Source of the DNA: Bacteroidales bacterium
GTDB lineage: Bacteria; Bacteroidota; Bacteroidia; Bacteroidales; S143-33
Length of the DNA stretch: 9,895 nucleotides
Direction: 5' to 3'
Assembly: GCA_027083655.1 (NCBI GenBank)
Contig: JALWNS010000470.1
Span: forward strand, 1 to 9,895
Position numbers and translations under genes: made by a program. Under the pieces are notes generated by a model. The model did no database searches. It saw only the letters and a program-made list of their open reading frames with translations, and had not been told where the DNA came from. Of this stretch, positions 1 through 6,129 are shown one piece after another. Position 1 is the first letter of the stretch. Each line of letters begins with the position of its first letter.

Positions 1-17
1 TTTCCTAAGCATTTGAT

Positions 18-47
18 TTTGATTTGTTATAAAAAAAATTATCTTTG
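18..47 (+). promoter_or_regulatory. Candidate Bacteroidota-type promoter for ileS
   Basis: A TTTG at 18-21 is followed, after an 18-base A-rich spacer, by TATCTTTG at 40-47. This matches the Bacteroidota sigma factor pattern TTG-N(17-23)-TAnnTTTG at every specified base. It would start transcription near position 52-55 and leave a leader of about 40 bases before ileS. The match is seen directly; use as a promoter is inferred. Confidence 0.6.
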
Positions 48-91
48 CAACATTTGAAAAGTAGTGTTAAAATGTTTAAACCATTGTTGCG

Positions 92-3000
92 ATGAAATTT
101 GCTGAGTATAAGAAGCTGAGCTTACCTGAGGTTAACAAAGATGTATTGAAGTTTTGGAAGGACAATGATACCTTCCGTAAGAGCCTGAAGCTTAGAGAGA
201 ATAATGAGCCGTTTGTTTTCTATGAAGGGCCTCCCTCTGCTAATGGCCGTCCTGGAATTCATCATGTGCTCTCCCGTACGATAAAAGACTTGTTCTGCCG
301 TTACAAGACAATGCAAGGTTATTATGTAGAGCGTAAGGCAGGATGGGATACCCATGGCCTTCCTGTAGAGCTCCAGGTAGAGAAAAAGCTTGGTATTAAC
401 AAATATGAGATTGGCAGCAAAATTTCAGTCGAAGAATATAACCGTCATTGCAAGCATGATGTAATGCAATATACAGATGTATGGGAAGATCTCACAGAGC
501 TCATGGGCTACTGGGTAGATCTGGATGACCCATACATCACTTATGATCCAAAGTATATCGAGTCCCTTTGGTGGGCTCTTAAGGAATTGTACAAACGTGG
601 TTTGCTTTACAAGGGCTACACAATTCAGCCTTTCTCTCCGGCTGCAGGAACAGCATTGAGTTCTCATGAGCTTAATTTGCCAGGCTGCTACCGTGATATT
701 AAGGACGTCACAGGTGTGGCAATGTTCAAGGTAAAGCGTGACCAGAAGAGCGAATTCTTGTTCCGTGACGTTGACACTGATCTTTATATTCTGGCATGGA
801 CCACAACGCCTTGGACACTTTTGTCCAACACAGCACTGGCAGTAGGAGAGAAGATTGTTTACCAGAAAATACGCACCTTTAATCCATATACAGGTGAGCC
901 TGTAACTGTTATCCTGGCCAAGGACCTGGCGCCAAATTATTTCAAGCCAGAGGGATCCGGGGCAGAGATGACATACAAACCCGGGGATAAAGTCCTACCT
1001 TGGAGTGTGCTTGGTGAATACACAGGCAAGGAGCTGGCAGGTGTCAGCTATGAACAGCTGTTCCCATACAAGCAACCCGAAGAAGGCGATGCTTTCCGCG
1101 TTATTGTGGGAGATTTTGTTTCAACAGAAGAAGGTACTGGTATTGTTCACATAGCACCAAGCTTTGGCGCAGATGACATGCGTGTGGCAAAGCAGAATGG
1201 TATAGGAGCTTTGACATTGGTTAGTGAGCGTGGTAAGTTTGTTGATGGCGTTGGTGAGTTTAGTGGCCGTTTTGTCCGTCCAGAGTATGAGCAGGGTTAT
1301 GACCGTGAGATGAAGGAGATAGAAGAGAAATATGCCAAGGGTGAGATCAACCAGCGCCAGTATGAGAAGGAGAAAGACAGGATCGCAGACAAATACAATG
1401 TTAACATTGACATTGTTGTTAAGCTCAAGAAAGAAGGTAAACTATTCAAGAGCGAGAAATATACACACTCATATCCACACTGTTGGCGAACAGACAAGCC
1501 AATACTTTATTATCCGATAGAAGCATGGTTTATCCGCACTACTGACAAGAAGGAGCGCATGATCGCGCTGAACCAGACCATTAACTGGCAGCCTCCTTAC
1601 ACTGGCCAGGGCCGTTTCGGCGAATGGCTAAAGAATATGGTGGACTGGAACCTATCGCGTACTCGTTATTGGGGTACACCTTTGCCAGTGTGGGTAACAG
1701 AAGATGGCAAGGAAGTCAAAGTCATTGGTTCGTACGAGGAGCTGATTGGCGAGATTGAGAAAGCAGTAGAGGCAGGTGTGATGAAGGAGAATCCGTTTAA
1801 GGATTTTGTACCTGGTGATATGAGCAAGGAGAACTATGAGAAGATTGATGTTCACCGTCCTTATGTTGACCGTATTGTGCTTGTATCGGATAGCGGCAAG
1901 CCAATGAAGAGGGAGGAATTCCTCATTGATGTGTGGTTTGATTCAGGAGCTATGCCATTTGCCCAGCAGCATTATCCATTCGAGAACCAGGAGAAATTCA
2001 AGCGTTATTTCCCTGCTGACTTTATTGCCGAAGGTGTGGACCAGACACGTGGTTGGTTCTATACATTGCATGCCCTGGCAACAATGCTTTTTGATAGTGT
2101 GGCATACAAGAATGTTGTGTCTAATGGTCTGGTGCTTGATGCTAATGGCGAGAAGATGTCCAAGCGCAAGGGCAATGTGGTTGACCCGTTTGAGGCTATG
2201 GACAAGTATGGAGCAGATGCTATCCGCTGGTATATGATGACTGTCTCGCCGCCATGGGAGAACCTCAAGTTTGACCTCAAGGGTGTGGAGGAAGTTATCC
2301 GCAAATTCTTTGGCACACTGTACAATACTTATAATTTCTTTGCTCTCTATGCAAATATTGATGGCTTCAAATATGCAGAGGACGATATTCCTTACCAGGA
2401 GCGTCCGGAGTTTGACCGCTGGATTTTCTCATTGCTCAATAGCTTGATAAAAGAGGTACAGGAAAGCCTTGACAGATATGATCCAACACGTGCAGGCCGT
2501 GCTATCCAGAAGTTTGTCATTGATGACCTGAGCAACTGGTATGTGCGCCTCAACCGTAAGCGTTTCTGGGGCGGTGAGTATGATAAAGACAAAATCTCTG
2601 CTTACCAGACACTTTACACTGCACTTGAGACAGTAGCAATGCTTATGGCGCCAATAGCTCCGTTCTATGCAGAGCGTATTTACCAGGATCTGAACAAAGT
2701 AACGGGCCGCCGCAGTGCAGAATCTGTTCATTTGCTTGATTTCCCCCGAGTAGATGAGAGTATGATTGACCGTGATCTGGAGGAAAAGATGGAGGTAGCC
2801 CAGCGTATTTCGTCAATGGTCTTGTCATTGCGCCGCCAGGCAAAAATAAAGGTGCGCCAGCCATTGGCAAAGATTCTTATACCTGTGATTGATAGTAAGA
2901 TAGAAGACCAGGTCAATGCAGTCAAGGATATTATTTTGAGCGAGGTTAATGTCAAAGAAATAGAGTTTATCAAGGACACAACAGGGGTTGTGGTTAAGAA

Positions 3001-3529
3001 GATTAAGCCTGATTACAAGAAGCTAGGACGTAAGCTGGGCAAGCTAATGAAGTCTGTAGCACAGGCGTTGGCACAGATGTCGCAGGAAGAAATAACAAGA
3101 TTTGAGAAAGAAGGTAAATGGAGCTTTGATTTTGACGGACAGACAGTTGAGTTGTCATTGGACGAAGTAGAAATAACGACAGAAGACATGCCAGGCTGGA
3201 TGGTCAAGACCGAAGGAAAATATACTGTGGCATTGGACGTTAATATAACAGATGATCTCAGGAACGAAGGTATAGCACGCGAGCTGGTTAACCGTATACA
3301 GAACTTCCGAAAAGAGCTAGACCTCAATCTGACAGACAGGATTAAGGTATACGTGGAAGACAAACCATTGGTTCGTGGAGCAGTAGAAAGTTTTGGCGAT
3401 TATATTAAAAATCAAACTTTGGCAAGGTCTTTGGAATTGGTTGACAAACCAGTAGAAGGTTGTCCAAAAAAAGATGTTGAAGTTTACGATGAAACACTGT
3501 ATATTCAAATACAAAAATTAAACTCGTAA
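92..3529 (+). CDS. ileS: Isoleucyl-tRNA synthetase, type 2 (IleRS2), with GIHH signature
   Basis: This cytoplasmic class I synthetase charges tRNA-Ile with isoleucine using ATP. At 1145 residues it has the length of type-2 (eukaryote-like) IleRS. The catalytic HIGH motif region (residues 45-66) reads GIHH at 55-58 instead of HIGH, and KMSKR follows at 688-692. The CP1 editing domain has its TTPWT block at 238-242, and H353 and D362 in the conserved GTGIVHIAP region, so proofreading of Val-tRNA looks intact. The HCWR segment (463-466) is typical. A Lys/Glu-rich stretch at about 404-436 seems longer than in relatives I remember. The C-terminal part carries the anticodon-binding helical domain and the long type-2 extension. 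The ATG at 92 gives the normal N-terminus (KFAEYKKLSLPEV) and has no Shine-Dalgarno sequence. A DksA-like gene follows after 17 bases, probably cotranscribed. The identity is not in doubt. The GIHH form is known from some IleRS2 enzymes and is linked to very high mupirocin resistance; that phenotype is inferred here. Confidence 0.99.
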   Translation: MKFAEYKKLSLPEVNKDVLKFWKDNDTFRKSLKLRENNEPFVFYEGPPSANGRPGIHHVLSRTIKDLFCRYKTMQGYYVERKAGWDTHGLPVELQVEKKLGINKYEIGSKISVEEYNRHCKHDVMQYTDVWEDLTELMGYWVDLDDPYITYDPKYIESLWWALKELYKRGLLYKGYTIQPFSPAAGTALSSHELNLPGCYRDIKDVTGVAMFKVKRDQKSEFLFRDVDTDLYILAWTTTPWTLLSNTALAVGEKIVYQKIRTFNPYTGEPVTVILAKDLAPNYFKPEGSGAEMTYKPGDKVLPWSVLGEYTGKELAGVSYEQLFPYKQPEEGDAFRVIVGDFVSTEEGTGIVHIAPSFGADDMRVAKQNGIGALTLVSERGKFVDGVGEFSGRFVRPEYEQGYDREMKEIEEKYAKGEINQRQYEKEKDRIADKYNVNIDIVVKLKKEGKLFKSEKYTHSYPHCWRTDKPILYYPIEAWFIRTTDKKERMIALNQTINWQPPYTGQGRFGEWLKNMVDWNLSRTRYWGTPLPVWVTEDGKEVKVIGSYEELIGEIEKAVEAGVMKENPFKDFVPGDMSKENYEKIDVHRPYVDRIVLVSDSGKPMKREEFLIDVWFDSGAMPFAQQHYPFENQEKFKRYFPADFIAEGVDQTRGWFYTLHALATMLFDSVAYKNVVSNGLVLDANGEKMSKRKGNVVDPFEAMDKYGADAIRWYMMTVSPPWENLKFDLKGVEEVIRKFFGTLYNTYNFFALYANIDGFKYAEDDIPYQERPEFDRWIFSLLNSLIKEVQESLDRYDPTRAGRAIQKFVIDDLSNWYVRLNRKRFWGGEYDKDKISAYQTLYTALETVAMLMAPIAPFYAERIYQDLNKVTGRRSAESVHLLDFPRVDESMIDRDLEEKMEVAQRISSMVLSLRRQAKIKVRQPLAKILIPVIDSKIEDQVNAVKDIILSEVNVKEIEFIKDTTGVVVKKIKPDYKKLGRKLGKLMKSVAQALAQMSQEEITRFEKEGKWSFDFDGQTVELSLDEVEITTEDMPGWMVKTEGKYTVALDVNITDDLRNEGIARELVNRIQNFRKELDLNLTDRIKVYVEDKPLVRGAVESFGDYIKNQTLARSLELVDKPVEGCPKKDVEVYDETLYIQIQKLNS

Positions 3530-3546
3530 TCATTAAACTTAATATC

Positions 3547-3936
3547 ATGGCAGAGAAAACAAGATACTCAGACGAAGAACTCGAGGAATTTCGTCAAATA
3601 ATTTTAGAACGCCTCAAGACAGCTCGTGAGAATTATGAAATGTATCTAAAGATACTCAACCGCGAGCAGGAAAATATTACGGAGAACGATGCTTTTGTAT
3701 TCAAAGGTGTTGATGAAGATTATATTGGTATTAGCCGTATGGAAGCAGCCATCATGGCACAACGTCAGATGGAATATATCAAGAAGCTGGAGGCAGCCTT
3801 GGTCCGTATTGAAAATAAAACTTATGGTATTTGTAGAAAAACTGGTAAGCTAATTTCCAAAGAGAGGCTCAGGGCAGTGCCGCATGCTACTCTGAGCATA
3901 GAGGCAAAGATGAATAGAGACGTGCTTGGAGACTGA
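3547..3936 (+). CDS. TraR/DksA-family transcription regulator lacking most zinc ligands
   Basis: The 129-residue protein has the DksA/TraR layout. An N-terminal charged helical region (about 8-45) and a second helix (about 62-90) should form the coiled coil that enters the RNA polymerase secondary channel. A C-terminal zinc-finger-like module follows at 93-121. In the classical C-x2-C-x17-C-x2-C pattern the four ligand positions here are C96, T99, S117 and A120, so zinc cannot bind in the usual way. The surrounding residues (YGIC, TGKLI, RLRAVPHATLS) are well conserved, so this looks like a natural zinc-independent version, as I recall for other Bacteroidota members. The DxxDxA tip motif of DksA is not obvious; ENDAF at 46-50 lies where the tip should be. 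It sits 17 bases after ileS and just before a strong terminator, so it is probably the last gene of that transcript. Family membership is firm; ppGpp or promoter-specific action is inferred only from the family. Confidence 0.93.
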   Translation: MAEKTRYSDEELEEFRQIILERLKTARENYEMYLKILNREQENITENDAFVFKGVDEDYIGISRMEAAIMAQRQMEYIKKLEAALVRIENKTYGICRKTGKLISKERLRAVPHATLSIEAKMNRDVLGD

Positions 3937-3957
3937 GTATCTTAGCCTTGTGATGTT

Positions 3958-4002
3958 AATAGTCCAAAGCCAAAATTTTTGTTGGCTTTGGACTATTTTT
4001 TT
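3958..4002 (+). terminator. Strong intrinsic terminator after ileS and the DksA-like gene
   Basis: A perfect 16-base inverted repeat is seen: AATAGTCCAAAGCCAA at 3958-3973 pairs with TTGGCTTTGGACTATT at 3982-3997, with an 8-base loop between. The right arm runs into seven consecutive T residues (3996-4002). No T-tract is formed on the opposite strand, so it should act only on rightward transcription. It separates the ileS unit from the envelope gene cluster. Confidence 0.93.
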
Positions 4003-4009
4003 ATTTTAG
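3978..4009 (+). promoter_or_regulatory. Weak candidate promoter for the lspA-rfbCD-lptD cluster
   Basis: TTTG at 3978-3981 is followed after 20 bases by TATTTTAG at 4002-4009, one mismatch from the TAnnTTTG element. Its upstream element lies in the terminator loop and its downstream element directly after the T-run. It would start transcription near 4015-4018, about 30 bases before the lspA ATG at 4046. Such AT-rich DNA gives chance matches easily, so this is tentative. Confidence 0.33.
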
Positions 4010-4045
4010 CATCAATACTTGTTATATGCACAAAACGAACATTTT

Positions 4046-4708
4046 ATGAGCATCCAGAAAAAGCGGTTAATTATTTCGTTGATAATTATTTTCGTGATTT
4101 TGTTTATTGATCAGGCTCTGAAAATATGGGTCAAAACTCACATGTTATTAGGCGAGGATAGTTATCTACATTGGCCCGGTTGGAATATCTCAGGGATGAG
4201 ATTACATTTTGTAGAGCACCCTGGTATGGCTTTTGGCTTCTCGTTTCCAGGTATGTGGGGTAAGCTTTTCTTATCTCTGTTTCGTATTATTCTGGTAATT
4301 ATTTTAATAGTCATACTTGTTATTTATTCGGATAAATATAGGCTTGGTTTTACAATTTTTCTGTCCATAATAATAGCAGGTGCACTAGGTAATTTGATCG
4401 ATAGTGCTTTTTATGGATTGATTTTTTCAGATAGTCCGTATTTCCAGCCAGGTGCTGCACCTGCCCATTTTGTTCGATTTGGGGATGGCTATGCTCCATT
4501 CCTAATGGGTAAGGTTGTTGATATGTTGTATTTCCCTTTGTGTAATTGTCATCTACCAGATTGGATACCAATCTTTGGGGGAAAGGATTTTTTGTTTTTC
4601 AGGCCAATTTTTAATATCGCAGATAGTGCTATCTTTATAGGTGTGTTAGGATTATTTATTTTTAAAAATAAATTGGAGTACGATGGGCAAGTTTCGGATA
4701 ATAACTGA
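4046..4708 (+). CDS. lspA: Lipoprotein signal peptidase (signal peptidase II)
   Basis: This inner-membrane aspartyl protease cuts the signal peptide from prolipoproteins just before the lipid-modified cysteine. The 220-residue protein has four hydrophobic segments, at about 7-25, 73-95, 100-118 and 188-207. Conserved landmarks are D22 and K26 (IDQALK), the GMAFG block at 60-64, GNLID at 115-119, VVD at 157-159, and FNIAD at 189-193. By alignment from memory with the Pseudomonas enzyme, D159 and D193 are the catalytic pair. About 30 extra residues lie between GNLID and VVD, a periplasmic-loop insertion that I associate with Bacteroidota. The residue before P-G-MAFG is H58, where an Asn is expected. 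The ATG at 4046 was chosen because it gives a normal short basic N-terminus; an in-frame TTG at 4019 would add nine atypical residues. The gene overlaps rfbC by 26 bases and is the first gene after the terminator. A lipoprotein, its likely substrate, is encoded at 9141. Confidence 0.97.
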   Translation: MSIQKKRLIISLIIIFVILFIDQALKIWVKTHMLLGEDSYLHWPGWNISGMRLHFVEHPGMAFGFSFPGMWGKLFLSLFRIILVIILIVILVIYSDKYRLGFTIFLSIIIAGALGNLIDSAFYGLIFSDSPYFQPGAAPAHFVRFGDGYAPFLMGKVVDMLYFPLCNCHLPDWIPIFGGKDFLFFRPIFNIADSAIFIGVLGLFIFKNKLEYDGQVSDNN

Positions 4709-5240
4709 GCCTCTACCTGGGCTTAAGCTCTTACAGCCCAAAGTTTTTCAGGATCATAGAGGCTATTTTGTAGAGTCATATAACAAAAATGATTTTCTGG
4801 AAGTAGGGATAAATGCAGAGTTTGTTCAGGATAACCAGGCAAAGTCTGTTTATGGTGTGATACGTGGATTGCATTACCAGTTGCCTCCATTTGCCCAGGC
4901 CAAACTAGTGCGTGTCATTAGTGGAAGGATTATAGATGTAGCATTGGATTTTCGCAAGGATTCGCCTACTTACGGACAGTATTTCATGATAGAGCTTTCG
5001 GAGGACAATCATCTGCAGTTATTCATCCCCAAAGGTTTTGCCCACGGTTATGCCGTACTTTCACAAGAGGCTGTTGTATTTTACAAAACAGATGAGTATT
5101 ACCACCCTGAGGCAGAAGCAGGAATATATTATGCTGATACGGATCTGAATATTGATTGGGGTATAGCCGAAAAGGATCGTATTATTTCTGAAAAGGATAA
5201 AAAATTACCTCCTTTCAAACAGGCAAAAATTTTTGAATAA
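4683..5240 (+). CDS. rfbC: dTDP-4-dehydrorhamnose 3,5-epimerase
   Basis: This cytoplasmic cupin enzyme (also called RmlC) epimerises dTDP-4-keto-6-deoxy-glucose at C3 and C5, the third step of dTDP-L-rhamnose synthesis. At 185 residues it is full length for the family. Landmarks are KVFQDHRGYFVESY near 20-33, RGLHYQ with catalytic H64, PKGFAHGY at 116-123, Y134 in the FYKT block, and D172 in SEKD. By alignment from memory with the Salmonella enzyme these correspond to the H63/D170 dyad and Y133. The ATG at 4683 gives the usual start (IITEPLPGLKLLQP). It lies inside the 3' end of lspA in another frame, 26 bases before the end of that gene. GGAG at 4675-4678 could be a rare Shine-Dalgarno site, although its spacing of four bases is short. 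The stop overlaps the start of rfbD by one base, so the two are very likely translationally coupled. Confidence 0.97.
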   Translation: MGKFRIITEPLPGLKLLQPKVFQDHRGYFVESYNKNDFLEVGINAEFVQDNQAKSVYGVIRGLHYQLPPFAQAKLVRVISGRIIDVALDFRKDSPTYGQYFMIELSEDNHLQLFIPKGFAHGYAVLSQEAVVFYKTDEYYHPEAEAGIYYADTDLNIDWGIAEKDRIISEKDKKLPPFKQAKIFE

Positions 5241-6109
5241 TGAAGATTCTAGTTACAGGTAGTACAGGACAGCTAGGACAGGAACTTAGAAAAATAGCGC
5301 AGGAGTATGATTATGAATTTGTTTTTACTAATAGTGCAGATCTTGATTTAAGGGATATGCCGCGAGTAAGTGATTTTATTCGTTATGAGGGCTTTGACTG
5401 GATTATAAATACTGCGGCATATACTGCTGTTGATAAAGCAGAGGAGGAGAAAGACGAGGCGTTTCTGGTTAATAGCATGGCAGTGTTTAATATGGTGCAG
5501 GCAGCCGAGTGGATAGGAGCAAAATTCATTCATATTTCAACTGATTATGTGTTTGATGGACTAAAGAGCACGCCATATACTGAGCAGGATGATATTAACC
5601 CACTTAGTGTTTACGCACAGAGCAAAGCAGACGGAGAGAAGTATGTGTTGAAGTACAACTTTGGCATGGTAATACGTTCCTCTTGGCTCTATTCGGAGTT
5701 TGGCCACAATTTTGTCAAGACCATGCTGCGGCTGGCCAGCGAGAGGGACGAGATAAGCGTTGTCTATGACCAGGTTGGTTCGCCTACTTATGCACTGGAT
5801 CTAGCCCGAATGATTATGAGGATAATTGACAATCACCGGAGTCAACAAGTACTTTTCCAGCCTGGTTTATATCATTTTTCGAACGAAGGTGTGGCTTCAT
5901 GGTATGATTTTGCACATTCTATTTTCGAGTATATGGATAAAGATATATTTATTAAGCCAATACGTACCAGCGAGTTTCCCCGTCCTGCTCAAAGGCCTGC
6001 TTATAGTGTGCTTGATAAGTCTAAGTTAAAAGCATTGTATAACATATCCATACCACATTGGCGGGATAGCCTGAAGAACGCTTTGCAGAGGATAGTTGAT
6101 AGTCTTTAA
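5240..6109 (+). CDS. rfbD: dTDP-4-dehydrorhamnose reductase
   Basis: This short-chain dehydrogenase (RmlD) uses NAD(P)H to reduce dTDP-4-keto-L-rhamnose to dTDP-L-rhamnose, the last step of the pathway. At 289 residues the length is normal. A Rossmann nucleotide-binding loop (TGSTGQLGQE) occupies residues 6-15, INTAAYTAVDKAE lies at 56-68, and STDYVFDG at 100-107. The catalytic Y125-x3-K129 pair sits in YAQSK. DQVGSPTYALDLA at 177-189 and the C-terminal RPAYSVLDKSKL block are further family signatures. The ATG shares a base with the TAA of rfbC (TAATG), a coupling arrangement. lptD starts 20 bases after its stop. The product would feed rhamnose into LPS O-chain or capsule, which fits its place beside an LPS exporter. 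rfbA and rfbB are not in the window, so the pathway is split or completed elsewhere. Confidence 0.97.
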   Translation: MKILVTGSTGQLGQELRKIAQEYDYEFVFTNSADLDLRDMPRVSDFIRYEGFDWIINTAAYTAVDKAEEEKDEAFLVNSMAVFNMVQAAEWIGAKFIHISTDYVFDGLKSTPYTEQDDINPLSVYAQSKADGEKYVLKYNFGMVIRSSWLYSEFGHNFVKTMLRLASERDEISVVYDQVGSPTYALDLARMIMRIIDNHRSQQVLFQPGLYHFSNEGVASWYDFAHSIFEYMDKDIFIKPIRTSEFPRPAQRPAYSVLDKSKLKALYNISIPHWRDSLKNALQRIVDSL

Positions 6110-6129
6110 CACACACAAAGAGTGCTGTA

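Noticed and set aside
1..91. T-box or other amino-acid-responsive leader before ileS
   Set aside because: The leader is too short, has no T-box sequence and no terminator hairpin, and T-boxes are not typical of this phylum.
45..92. Possible leader hairpin pairing TTGCAACA (45-52) with TGTTGCGA (85-92) over the ileS start
   Set aside because: The left arm overlaps the likely promoter element and would mostly lie upstream of the transcription start, and the 32-base loop is long. Probably chance.
122..3514. Many minus-strand and alternate-frame open frames of 60-116 codons inside ileS
   Set aside because: They have no family features or start context and lie wholly inside a clearly coding gene. 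They are shadows of its codon use.
4019..4045. In-frame TTG start extending LspA by nine residues
   Set aside because: The extra residues precede a normal short basic N-terminus, and the TTG would lie at about the expected transcription start. The ATG at 4046 fits the family better.
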